Assembly: GCA_017643325.1 (NCBI GenBank)
Contig: JAEPNS010000003.1
Location: 1 to 26,341, forward strand
Length of the DNA stretch: 26,341 nucleotides
Direction: 5' to 3'
Origin: Alphaproteobacteria bacterium
GTDB lineage: Bacteria; Pseudomonadota; Alphaproteobacteria; UBA6615
Below the pieces are notes generated by a model. The model was not told where the DNA came from. It was given only the letters and a program-made list of their open reading frames with translations, and ran no database searches. How positions within the stretch are numbered: the stretch's first letter is position 1; each line of letters opens with the position of its first letter. The position numbers were made by a program, and so were the translations under genes. Positions 15,589-23,618 of this stretch are shown here, in pieces.

Positions 15589-17217
15589 ATGCAGGACTTC
15601 GGCACCTTCGACTATGTGATCGTCGGCGCCGGTTCGGCGGGCTGTGTGCTCGCCAACCGGCTGTCGGCCGACCCCGACGTATCGGTGCTGTTGCTGGAGG
15701 CCGGCGGCAGCGACAACTACTTCTGGATCCACGTCCCGGTCGGCTACCTCTACTGCATCAACAACCCGCGCACCGACTGGCTGTTCCGGACCGAGGCCGA
15801 GGACGGGCTGAACGGGCGTGCGCTCGACTACCCGCGCGGCAAGGTGCTGGGCGGCTGCTCGTCGATCAACGGCATGATCTACATGCGTGGCCAGAGCCGC
15901 GACTACGACCAGTGGCGCCAGCTCGGTAACACGGGCTGGGGCTGGGACGATGTACTGCCGTACTTCCTGAAGTCCGAGGACCAGGCCGCCGTCCCCGTGG
16001 ACGAGATGCACGCGGAGGGCGGCGAATGGCGGGTCGAGAACCCGCGCCTGTCCTGGGCCCTGCTGGACGCGTTCCAGGAAGCAGCGGCGCAGGAGGGCAT
16101 CCCCAAGACCAAAGACTTCAACCGGGGTGACAACCACGGGTGCGGCTATTTCCACGTCAACCAGCGCTCGGGCGTGCGATGGAACACCGCCCGGGCTTTC
16201 CTGAAGCCGGCGCGCAACCGGCCAAATCTGAAGATCGTGACCCACGCCGAGGCCGACCGGATCACATTCGACGGCAAGCGTGTGACCGGCCTGACGTTCC
16301 GCCGGAAAGGCGCACCCGCACGGGTCAATATTTCCGGCGAACTGATCCTGTCCGCCGGGTCGGTCGGCAGCCCGCAGATCATGGAGCTGTCCGGGATCGG
16401 CCGTCCCGACGTGCTCGGCGCGCACGGGATCGAGACCGTCCACGCGCTTCCGGGCGTCGGCGAGAACCTCCAGGACCACCTGCAGATTCGCTGTGCCTAC
16501 AGGGTCTCCGGCGTACCGACGCTGAACGAGCGCGCCAACTCGCTGTTCGGCAAGGCCGGGATCGCGCTGGAGTACCTGTTCAAGCGGTCGGGCCCCATGT
16601 CGATGGCCCCGTCCCAGCTCGGCGCCTTCGCCAAGTCCGACCCGTCGCTGGAGTTCCCGAACCTGCAGTATCACGTGCAGCCGCTGACGCTGGAGAAGTT
16701 CGGCGAGCCGCTGCACGACTTCCCCGCCTTCACCGCCAGCGTCTGCAACCTCCGGCCGGAAAGCCGGGGCAGCATCCACATCAGGTCCGCGACGCCGGGG
16801 GACAAGCCGTCGATCCGGCCGAACTACCTGTCGGCACCGGCGGACAGGCAGGTCGCGGTCGAGGCAATCCGCCTGACCCGCCGTATCGTCGCCCGACCGG
16901 CGCTGGCGCAATTCCAGCCCGAGGAGTTCAAGCCCGGCCCGGGGATGGAAAGCGACGAAGACCTGGCGCGAGCTGCCGGTGACATCGCGACGACCATCTT
17001 CCATCCCGTCGGCACCGCGAAGATGGGCAGCGACGACATGGCGGTCGTCGACAACCGCCTGCGGGTCCACGGCCTGGCGGGCCTGCGCGTGGTGGACGCG
17101 TCGGTGATGCCGACCATCACCAGCGGCAACACCAACTCACCGGTCATCATGATCGCCGAGAAGGCCGCCGACATGATCCGCGAGGACCGGCGCGCGGGCG
17201 CAAAGCGTGCGGCCTAG
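15589..17217 (+). CDS. GMC-family FAD oxidoreductase (choline dehydrogenase-like)
   Basis: GMC enzymes oxidise alcohols, sugars or choline using FAD. The 542-residue protein starts with the Rossmann motif VIVGAGSAG (G13, G15, G18) and the acidic strand end LLLEAG. GMC signature 1 region PRGKVLGGCSSINGMIYMRG (82-101) and signature 2 GSVGSPQIMELSGIG (257-271) are both present. Near the C-terminus FHPVGTAKMG holds the catalytic His472 and TSGNTNSP the second active-site residue Asn514, so it looks active. There is no signal peptide, suggesting a cytoplasmic enzyme. It sits 15 bases after a cupin gene. Choline/BetA, alkanol and polyethylene glycol dehydrogenases share these motifs, and no bet genes are nearby, so I do not name the substrate. 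Confidence 0.95.
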   Translation: MQDFGTFDYVIVGAGSAGCVLANRLSADPDVSVLLLEAGGSDNYFWIHVPVGYLYCINNPRTDWLFRTEAEDGLNGRALDYPRGKVLGGCSSINGMIYMRGQSRDYDQWRQLGNTGWGWDDVLPYFLKSEDQAAVPVDEMHAEGGEWRVENPRLSWALLDAFQEAAAQEGIPKTKDFNRGDNHGCGYFHVNQRSGVRWNTARAFLKPARNRPNLKIVTHAEADRITFDGKRVTGLTFRRKGAPARVNISGELILSAGSVGSPQIMELSGIGRPDVLGAHGIETVHALPGVGENLQDHLQIRCAYRVSGVPTLNERANSLFGKAGIALEYLFKRSGPMSMAPSQLGAFAKSDPSLEFPNLQYHVQPLTLEKFGEPLHDFPAFTASVCNLRPESRGSIHIRSATPGDKPSIRPNYLSAPADRQVAVEAIRLTRRIVARPALAQFQPEEFKPGPGMESDEDLARAAGDIATTIFHPVGTAKMGSDDMAVVDNRLRVHGLAGLRVVDASVMPTITSGNTNSPVIMIAEKAADMIREDRRAGAKRAA

Positions 17218-17270
17218 GCCAAAACAAGCTCTCGCAACGAACAGCCGTATGGCACCTGCTCCAACACCAT

Positions 17271-17370
17271 TGTCATGGCCGGACTTGTTCCGGCCATCCA
17301 CGTCGGCGTGTCACGCTCAACACCGAAGAAACCGAAGGACGTGGATGCCCGCAACAAGTGCGGGCATGAC
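17271..17370. repeat. Palindromic intergenic repeat (copy 2), 33-bp arms with compensating differences
   Basis: Arms 17272-17304 and 17338-17370 are inverted copies around a 33-base spacer and differ at four positions. Each arm is itself a hairpin: ATGGCCGG-ACTTGTT-CCGGCCAT-like on the left (17275-17297) and ATGCCCGC-AACAAGT-GCGGGCAT on the right (17345-17367). The four differences form two complementary pairs that keep both hairpins intact. Same family as the repeat at 8012-8100. It occupies the 205-bp gap between the convergent GMC and prmA genes. Confidence 0.9.
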
Positions 17371-17422
17371 GGAGGTTCGAGCCAACCTCAGAGTCTCCCA
17401 AAGTTCGACGTTCGAATGAGCC

Positions 17423-18298
17423 CTACTCCAGCACCAGCGTCGACCATTCGTCGCGGCGCAGGCGCGCGCGCAGGAACAGGCCCTGCGTGCGGTAGGCCGC
17501 AAGAACCTGCGGTTCCTGGGCGTGGAGCAGCCCTGACAGGATGACGGGCGCGCCGGGCGCACGCGCGCTCGAGATCGCCGGCGCGAGCTTCTGGAGCGGC
17601 CTTGCGAGGATATTCGCGAGGACCAGCCCGAACGGCGCGTGACTGCGCACCGACACCGCCTCGAGCCCCCGGCTTTCGAAAATCCGCATCCAGGACGCGA
17701 CACCGTTGATGGCCGCATTCTCGCGCGCCCTGCGCACGGCAATGGGGTCGATGTCCGACGCCACGACCGGCATCCGCGCAGCCTTTGCCGCCGCGATCCC
17801 GAGGATGCCGGTTCCGCAGCCGAGGTCGAGGATCGGTGCGCGCACCTGTCCCGCCACGAGCAGGGCGTCGAGTGCCTCCAGGCAGCCGCGCGTCGTGCCG
17901 TGGTGGCCGGTGCCGAATGCCGTCGCCGCATCGACCATGACCGGGACCGCGCCGGCCGGGGCGGGATCGAGATGATAGGAATCGTGGATGTGGAACCGGC
18001 CCGCGCGGACCGGCTCGAACCGCGCCTGGTTCTCGGCGACCCAGTCGATATCGGGGAGCCAGACCACATGGACGGGCGGCACGGCCACGCCCGCCGCCGT
18101 CGCCGCGGCGGCAACGGCATCGTTCAGGGCCGCTTCGTCGGGCGCCTCGCCGCCGTAGGCGTTGATCCGGGATTCGCCCGTCCCCTCGATGGCGAACAGG
18201 GTCAGCGCGCCGGCGAACAGCTCGATTGCCTCGGCAAAGGCGTCCCCATGCGGTGTCGGGACGAAGAGCTCGATCTTCCAGACGGGACCGTTCGACAC
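17423..18298 (-). CDS. prmA: Ribosomal protein L11 methyltransferase PrmA
   Basis: PrmA trimethylates ribosomal protein L11 with S-adenosylmethionine. The 291-residue protein has an N-terminal substrate-recognition domain (about 1-100), the linker motif AFGTGHHGTT (127-136) and the SAM-binding DLGCGTGILGIAA (158-170), followed by the acidic SDIDPIAV and the NPPY-like catalytic site LANILARPL (228-236). All are standard for PrmA. The start is taken as the GTG at 18298, because the protein then opens with SNGPVWKIELFV, matching the family. The gene lies 5 bases after the uvrD stop, so it is probably translated from the uvrD transcript. Confidence 0.95.
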   Translation of the reverse strand: MSNGPVWKIELFVPTPHGDAFAEAIELFAGALTLFAIEGTGESRINAYGGEAPDEAALNDAVAAAATAAGVAVPPVHVVWLPDIDWVAENQARFEPVRAGRFHIHDSYHLDPAPAGAVPVMVDAATAFGTGHHGTTRGCLEALDALLVAGQVRAPILDLGCGTGILGIAAAKAARMPVVASDIDPIAVRRARENAAINGVASWMRIFESRGLEAVSVRSHAPFGLVLANILARPLQKLAPAISSARAPGAPVILSGLLHAQEPQVLAAYRTQGLFLRARLRRDEWSTLVLE

Positions 18299-18303
18299 GG
18301 CGC

Positions 18304-20616
18304 TCAGACCGAATCCGCGGGCACCACGAAGCTGTCGAGCACCTTCTTGTCCCCCGCCTTGTCGAAGGAGATCGCGAGCTTGTTGTCGTCGATGGCGGTG
18401 ATATGGCCGTAGCCGAATTTCTGGTGGAACACGCGCTCGCCGACACCGTAGCCCTGGGGTTCGGCGTGGATAAGCGTTGCCTCCGCGTCGCGGTCCGGCG
18501 TGCGCATGCGGCCCGCGCCGTACCCGCCGCCGTAGCTGCTGCCTGCGTATCCGCCGCCGCCATAGCCGAGCGAGCGCGACGCGCTGAACCGGTCGCCGCC
18601 GGAATACAGGCCCTGGTCGCTCTCCACCTCGACATGCTCGGGCGGCAGTTCGTCGATGAAGCGCGACGGGATGGCCGACTGCCACTGGCCGTGCACGCGG
18701 CGGTTGGCGGCAAACAGGATCGTCGCCTCGCGCTTGGCGCGGGTCAGCCCGACATAGGCGAGCCGCCGCTCCTCCTCCAGCCCGGCGAGGCCGTTCTCGT
18801 CCATGTTGCGCTGGTGGGGGAACAGGCCCTCCTCCCAGCCCGGCAGGAAGACCGTGTCGAACTCGAGGCCCTTGGCCGAATGCAGCGTCATGATGTTCAC
18901 GAGGTCGCTGCCCGCGGCCTCGGTGTTCTCCATCACCAGCGAGACATGCTCGAGGAAGCCGGCGAGGTTGTCGAACTCCTCCATCGCGACGATGAGTTCC
19001 TTCAGGTTCTCCAGCCGCCCCGGTGCCTCGGGCGACTTGTCGTTCATCAGCATCTCGGTGTAGCCGCTCTCGTCGAGCACCATCTCGGCCAGCTCCGGAT
19101 GCGGCAGGCCGTCCCGTCCGTCGCCGTTGAGCGCGCGCCAGCGCTCGAAATCGGTGACCAGCCCGGCGAGCGAGGAGCGGATGTTCGGACGCAGCTCGTC
19201 GGTGGTCACGATCTCCGACGCCGCCCGGTAGAGGCTGATCCCCGACGCGCGCGCGGCGGCGTAGAGGGTCTGGACCGTCGTGTTGCCGATGCCGCGCTTG
19301 GGCTTGTTGATGATCCGCTCGAAGGCGAGGTCGTCGTCCGGCTGCTGGATCACGCGCAGGTAGGCGAGCGCGTCGCGCAGTTCCATGCGCTCGTAGAAGC
19401 GCGGGCCGCCGACGACACGGTATGGCAGGCCGAGCGTCAGGAAACGTTCCTCGAACTCACGGGTCTGGAAACCCGCACGCACGAGGATCGCGATCTCGTT
19501 GAGGGGCACCGCCTTGCCGTCATCGTCGCCCTTGCGCTGGATGTCCTCGATCCGGTCGGAGACGACGCGCGCCTCCTCCTCGCCGTCCCACACGCCGTTG
19601 ACCGTCACCCGTTCGCCGCCCTCGGCCTCGGTCCACAGGGTCTTGCCGAGCCGGCCCTCGTTCTTCGCGATCAGGCCCGACGCGGCGCCGAGAATGGGGC
19701 CGGTGGAGCGGTAGTTCTGCTCCAGCCGCACGATCTTCGCGCCCGGGAAGTCCTCCTCGAAGCGCAGGATGTTGCCGACCTCGGCCCCGCGCCAGGCGTA
19801 GATCGACTGATCGTCGTCGCCGACGCAGGCGATGTTCTTGTGTTTCTGGGCAAGCAGACGCAGCCACAGATACTGGGCGACGTTCGTGTCCTGGTACTCG
19901 TCGACAAGGATGTATTCGAAGCGGTCCTGGTATTCGGCAAGCACCTCGGGGTTCTCGCCGAAGATCGTCAGGTTGTGGAGCAGCAGGTCGCCGAAATCAG
20001 CCGCGTTGAGGGTCTTCAGGCGTTCCTGGTACCCGCGATAGAGATCGACCAGCCGCCCGCCCGCCAGGTCGCCCGCGTCCGCCGCGGAGACCTTGTCCGG
20101 CGTCAGGGCGCGATCCTTCCAGCGCTGGATCACGCCCATCAGGACGCGCGCCGGCCAGCGCTTGTCATCGATATTCTCCGCTTCCAGGAGCTGCTTCAGC
20201 AGGCGGACCTGGTCATCGGCGTCGAGAATCGTGAAGTTGTCCTTGAGCCCCACCAGTTCGGCGTGGCGGCGCAGGATGCGCGCGCCGAGCGCGTGGAAGG
20301 TCCCGAGCCAGATCGCCTCGGCGGGGCCGCCCACGAGATCGGCGACACGCTCGCGCATTTCACGCGCAGCCTTGTTGGTAAAGGTGACCGCGAGGACCTG
20401 GTACGGGCGTGCCCGGCCGAGTCGCAGCAGGTGCGCGAGCCGGGTCGTGAGGACGCGCGTCTTGCCGGTCCCCGCGCCCGCGAGCACCAGGACCGGACCC
20501 TCGAGGGTCTCCACGGCCTCGCGCTGCGGTTCGTTGAGCTGCGCGAGCCAGGGCGGCGACGCGACCTCGGAAACGCCGGTTTCCTGCGGTTCTTCAATGT
20601 GAAACGGATCGCTCAT
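18304..20616 (-). CDS. uvrD: ATP-dependent DNA helicase UvrD/PcrA (superfamily 1)
   Basis: UvrD is a 3'-5' helicase of nucleotide excision and mismatch repair. The 770-residue protein contains Walker A AGAGTGKT (46-53), motif II DEYQDT (239-244), motif III GDDDQSIYAWRGAE, motif IV-like RLEQNYRS, and motif V/VI MTLHSAKGLEFDTVFLPGWEEGLFPH and RLAYVGLTRAK. Residues after about 670 form a Gly/Tyr/Ser-rich linker (LGYGGGGYAGSSYGGGYG), followed by the small C-terminal beta domain (GERVFHQKFGYGHITAIDDN) that in E. coli UvrD and PcrA contacts RNA polymerase. The ATG at 20616 is chosen because earlier in-frame ATGs add unrelated sequence. A -10-like TATACT (reverse strand of 20628-20633) lies just upstream. 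prmA follows. Confidence 0.96.
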   Translation of the reverse strand: MSDPFHIEEPQETGVSEVASPPWLAQLNEPQREAVETLEGPVLVLAGAGTGKTRVLTTRLAHLLRLGRARPYQVLAVTFTNKAAREMRERVADLVGGPAEAIWLGTFHALGARILRRHAELVGLKDNFTILDADDQVRLLKQLLEAENIDDKRWPARVLMGVIQRWKDRALTPDKVSAADAGDLAGGRLVDLYRGYQERLKTLNAADFGDLLLHNLTIFGENPEVLAEYQDRFEYILVDEYQDTNVAQYLWLRLLAQKHKNIACVGDDDQSIYAWRGAEVGNILRFEEDFPGAKIVRLEQNYRSTGPILGAASGLIAKNEGRLGKTLWTEAEGGERVTVNGVWDGEEEARVVSDRIEDIQRKGDDDGKAVPLNEIAILVRAGFQTREFEERFLTLGLPYRVVGGPRFYERMELRDALAYLRVIQQPDDDLAFERIINKPKRGIGNTTVQTLYAAARASGISLYRAASEIVTTDELRPNIRSSLAGLVTDFERWRALNGDGRDGLPHPELAEMVLDESGYTEMLMNDKSPEAPGRLENLKELIVAMEEFDNLAGFLEHVSLVMENTEAAGSDLVNIMTLHSAKGLEFDTVFLPGWEEGLFPHQRNMDENGLAGLEEERRLAYVGLTRAKREATILFAANRRVHGQWQSAIPSRFIDELPPEHVEVESDQGLYSGGDRFSASRSLGYGGGGYAGSSYGGGYGAGRMRTPDRDAEATLIHAEPQGYGVGERVFHQKFGYGHITAIDDNKLAISFDKAGDKKVLDSFVVPADSV

Positions 20617-20627
20617 GGCAAGCGGTG

Positions 20628-20732
20628 AGTATACCACGGCCGGGTGATGAGTCGTGCCCGGTGCGCACCGGGTCCGGGCCCGATTGAACTTCACGTGAAC
20701 CGGCTTCCCGCGCGCGAAACCGGTGCTATCAT
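20628..20732. promoter_or_regulatory. Divergent uvrD / HtrA-like intergenic region
   Basis: The 122-bp gap has a leftward TATACT (reverse strand of 20628-20633) close to uvrD and a rightward TATCAT (20727-20732) ending 6 bases before the ATG at 20739. Neither has a good -35. A 10-bp palindrome TTCACGTGAA sits at 20690-20699. If both -10 boxes are real, both mRNAs would have very short or no leaders. Confidence 0.3.
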
Positions 20733-20738
20733 TTTGCC

Positions 20739-21752
20739 ATGCCAGACGTCGCCGCCCTCGCCCCGCTCAAACGCCTCTTTGTGGCCCTGACCGCCGCCAC
20801 GCTTCTGCTGGCGTCACCGCCGACGCATGCCGAGACGGACATCAACGCCTCGCTCCAGGCCGTCGTCGGCGTCGATTCACGCGTTCCCTCGAACGCACGC
20901 ACCGCGGGCACCCTCGGCACGACCCGGCAGGGTTCGGGGGTGGTGATCTCCGACGACGGACTGGTGCTGACCATCGGCTATCTCGTGATGGAGGCGATCG
21001 AGATCAACATCACGCTCAACGACGGGCGCAGCATCCCGGCGTCCTTCGTCGCCTACGACCATGACAGCGGCTTCGGGCTGGTCCGGGCCGCCACGCCCAT
21101 CGACGTGGCCCCGGCGGCGCTCGGCCAGTCGGGCGACATGGGCGTGAGCACCCAGGTCCTGATCGGCAACCGCCACGGGCCGGACTCGGCGCAGGGCGTC
21201 TTCGTGGTCGACCGGCGGGAGTTCGCGGGACCCTGGGAGTATCTCCTCGACAGCGCGATCTTCACCTCGCCGCCCAATCCCGAGTTCAGCGGCGCCGGCC
21301 TGTTCGACGCCGAGGGCCGCCTGATCGGGATCGGGTCCCTGTTCGTCGGCAACGCGGCCTTCTTCAACCAGCCGGTGCCCGGGAACATGTTCGTGCCCAT
21401 CGACGAACTGAAACCGATCCTCGACCAGCTGGTCGCCGCCGGCCGCAGGACCGAGCCTTCGCGGCCCTGGCTGGGCGTCTTTCCCGCCGAAGTCCGCGAA
21501 CGCGTGTTCGTCGAGCGGGTCTCGACCGACAGCCCGGCGGCGCGCGCGGGGATCGAGCCGGGCGACCTGATCGTCGCGGTCGGCGACACGCCCGTCGCCA
21601 GCATGTCCGGCTATTTCCGCGCGGTCTGGCGCGACCGCTCGGCGGGCGACACGGTCACCCTGCGGGTGCTCAACGCGATCGGCGAGGTCCGCGAGGTTCC
21701 GGTCGAATCGATGGACCGACGCGACTGGCTGCGCCTCGACCCGACGCTCTAG
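20739..21752 (+). CDS. HtrA-like (S1C) trypsin-fold protein with PDZ domain, predicted pseudoprotease
   Basis: The 337-residue protein has a signal peptide (hydrophobic 13-26, likely cut after THA31), a trypsin-like domain (about 60-230) and a PDZ domain (about 243-325, WLGVFPAEV... then SPAARAGIEPGDLIVAVGDTPV). The trypsin part aligns with DegP/HtrA: GSGVVISDDGLVLT leads to IGY81LV where active members have NNHVV, so the catalytic His is Tyr81. YDHDSGFGLV has Gly111 where the catalytic Asp stands in TDIAV. Only the Ser is kept, as S184 in NPEFSGAGLF, and the usual NSGGP context is changed. It should therefore bind rather than cut peptides, probably in the periplasm. The loop LA that controls DegP assembly is absent or short. 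It is convergent with the CLC gene. Confidence 0.9.
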   Translation: MPDVAALAPLKRLFVALTAATLLLASPPTHAETDINASLQAVVGVDSRVPSNARTAGTLGTTRQGSGVVISDDGLVLTIGYLVMEAIEINITLNDGRSIPASFVAYDHDSGFGLVRAATPIDVAPAALGQSGDMGVSTQVLIGNRHGPDSAQGVFVVDRREFAGPWEYLLDSAIFTSPPNPEFSGAGLFDAEGRLIGIGSLFVGNAAFFNQPVPGNMFVPIDELKPILDQLVAAGRRTEPSRPWLGVFPAEVRERVFVERVSTDSPAARAGIEPGDLIVAVGDTPVASMSGYFRAVWRDRSAGDTVTLRVLNAIGEVREVPVESMDRRDWLRLDPTL

Positions 21753-21765
21753 CCACCGATCCCCG

Positions 21766-23535
21766 TCACGCATGTTCCTCGTCGCGCGCGCGCCGCAACG
21801 CATCGTTGTGGGCGCGAGTCACGTCCAGTGCGTTGACGCTGCCACGCAGCTTCATGGTCTCGCGCCCCGAGACGACGGCGACGTTCTGGCGGTCGACGCC
21901 GTCCAGCATCCGCATCGCCTGCTCCAGGCTGTCGCCCACGAGCAGTACACCGCCCGCCGCGTGCGCCGCGGCGCCGACCGTTTCCGGCCGCTCGCTGTCC
22001 TCGCCGCCCATGAGCGCCGCGTTGAGGTCGGCGTAGTTCACGATCCCCTTCAGGACGCCCTCCTCGTCGACGACGTAGACCTCGCCGTGGGGAGAATTCC
22101 GCAGTTTCTCGTGCAGGCTCTCAAGCGGCTGGTCGTCGCGGATTGACGGCACATTGGTCCGCATGACCCGGGCCACGGACATTCCCTGCAGCACCGCCTG
22201 GTCGTGGCCGCTGGACACGTCGAGGCCGCGCCGGCGGAGCTGGGCGTGGAAGAAGGACTTGCCGAAGAACTGGTGGGTCAGGATCGAGGCCGCGGCGGTC
22301 GCGATCATCACGGCGACCGTAAGCTCCGACGAGCCCGTCAGCTCGAAAATGATGAAGATCGTCGACAGCGGCGCCCCCATCACGGCGCCCGCGAGCGCAC
22401 CCGTCCCGATGAGCGCGTAGGCGGGCACGCCCGAGAACTGGTCGGGAAAGAAGCTTCCGGCGATGAAGCCGAATGCGCCGCCGACCGTCGCGCCCAGCAC
22501 AAGGGAGGGCGAGAACACGCCGCCGCCGAAGCCGAACCCGATGCACACCGCGACGGCCACGATCTTCGCCACAACGAGGATCAGGAGGAACTGCAGATCA
22601 AAGCCGCCGCGCAGCGCGACGTCGGCGGTCGTGAAACCGACGCCGAGGACCTCCGGGACCTGCAGCGCGAGCAGCCCGAGCAGGATGCCGCCGAGCGCCG
22701 GCTGCACCCATCGCGGGATCGGCGTTTTGCCGATGGCGGCATCCACCGCGAGGATCGACCGCATGAACACGATCGCCACCACCGCGCACACGACGCCGAG
22801 CAGCAGGAACGCCGGGAACTCCCACAGCGAAATCAATTCGTGGTCGGGCACCGTGAAGGAAGGCTCCGAGCCGAAATAGAAGCGGCCGATGGCGGTGCCG
22901 GTCACGGCGGAAATGAAGATCGGTGCGCCCGCCTTCAGCGAAAGGTTGCCGACAACGAGTTCGATGGCGAACACCGCGCCCGCAACGGGTGCGTTGAACA
23001 GCGAGCCAATCGCGGCGGCAACCCCGCACCCGAGGAGCGTGCGTGTCTGCGAGCGGTCGAAATGCAGGCGCTGGGAGATCCATGAACTGATCGTCGCCCC
23101 GAGATGCACGAGAGGGCCCTCACGGCCGGTCGACGCCCCGACCCCCAGCGATCCGGCATGGACCGCCGCAGACACCAGTCCGTCGCGCAGGGATATCCGC
23201 CCGCCGCGCAGCGCCGACGCCTCGATGACATGGGCGATGGCGTGGGCGCGGCCGCCGCCGTGATAGACGTGCAGGAAGATCCCGATCAGCAGCCCGCCGG
23301 CGGTGGGCACCAGCATAATTTCCCACCAGTCGAGGTTTGCCCGGGTCGGGACGATCGCATCCAGTGAAAATCCGAACAGGCTTTCCTGAATACCGTCCAC
23401 GCCGAGCCGGAACAGCAGTGCGCCATACGCCGACGCGACACCCACCGCGAGCGCCATGACACCCAGCAGCAAGTGCTCGTTCCGCAGGACGCGGCGCAGT
23501 TGCAGCCGCGCCCGGACGACGATCGGCGGACGCAC
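21766..23535 (-). CDS. CLC-family chloride channel or Cl-/H+ antiporter with CBS domains
   Basis: A 589-residue membrane protein with the CLC core (about 20-425) and a cytoplasmic pair of CBS domains (about 450-580: MSVARVMRTNVPSI, GEVYVVDEEGVLKGIVNYADL, NVAVVSGRETMKL), which may sense nucleotides. CLC marks are STGREGPLVHLGA with the gating glutamate E139, FNAPVAGAVFAIE, and GGGVFSPSLVLGA (337-349). The first selectivity motif, GSGIP in E. coli ClcA, reads RAHAIAHVIEA here (96-106), and the second Glu of the EE pair after FAI is Leu (E192-L193), where ClcA has its internal proton glutamate. These changes make the ion mode uncertain. The start is a GTG at 23535 with a perfect AGGAGGGA ribosome site (reverse strand of 23541-23548), 5 bases upstream. 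Confidence 0.95.
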   Translation of the reverse strand: MRPPIVVRARLQLRRVLRNEHLLLGVMALAVGVASAYGALLFRLGVDGIQESLFGFSLDAIVPTRANLDWWEIMLVPTAGGLLIGIFLHVYHGGGRAHAIAHVIEASALRGGRISLRDGLVSAAVHAGSLGVGASTGREGPLVHLGATISSWISQRLHFDRSQTRTLLGCGVAAAIGSLFNAPVAGAVFAIELVVGNLSLKAGAPIFISAVTGTAIGRFYFGSEPSFTVPDHELISLWEFPAFLLLGVVCAVVAIVFMRSILAVDAAIGKTPIPRWVQPALGGILLGLLALQVPEVLGVGFTTADVALRGGFDLQFLLILVVAKIVAVAVCIGFGFGGGVFSPSLVLGATVGGAFGFIAGSFFPDQFSGVPAYALIGTGALAGAVMGAPLSTIFIIFELTGSSELTVAVMIATAAASILTHQFFGKSFFHAQLRRRGLDVSSGHDQAVLQGMSVARVMRTNVPSIRDDQPLESLHEKLRNSPHGEVYVVDEEGVLKGIVNYADLNAALMGGEDSERPETVGAAAHAAGGVLLVGDSLEQAMRMLDGVDRQNVAVVSGRETMKLRGSVNALDVTRAHNDALRRARDEEHA

Positions 23536-23618
23536 GCGGTTCCCTCCTGTCGGTGACCCGACGGAACGGCTTTTAACACGGGGATTCCGGGGAAGTCAGC
23601 GCACGATCGGCATGGGTG

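Noticed and set aside
15430..17070. Long minus-strand frame opposite the GMC oxidoreductase gene
   Set aside because: The plus-strand GMC enzyme has both family signatures and the catalytic residues; the opposite frame has none of any family.
18226..20628. An 800-codon open frame on the plus strand opposite uvrD
   Set aside because: It mirrors the uvrD gene, which has all helicase motifs. The antisense product shows no recognisable domain.
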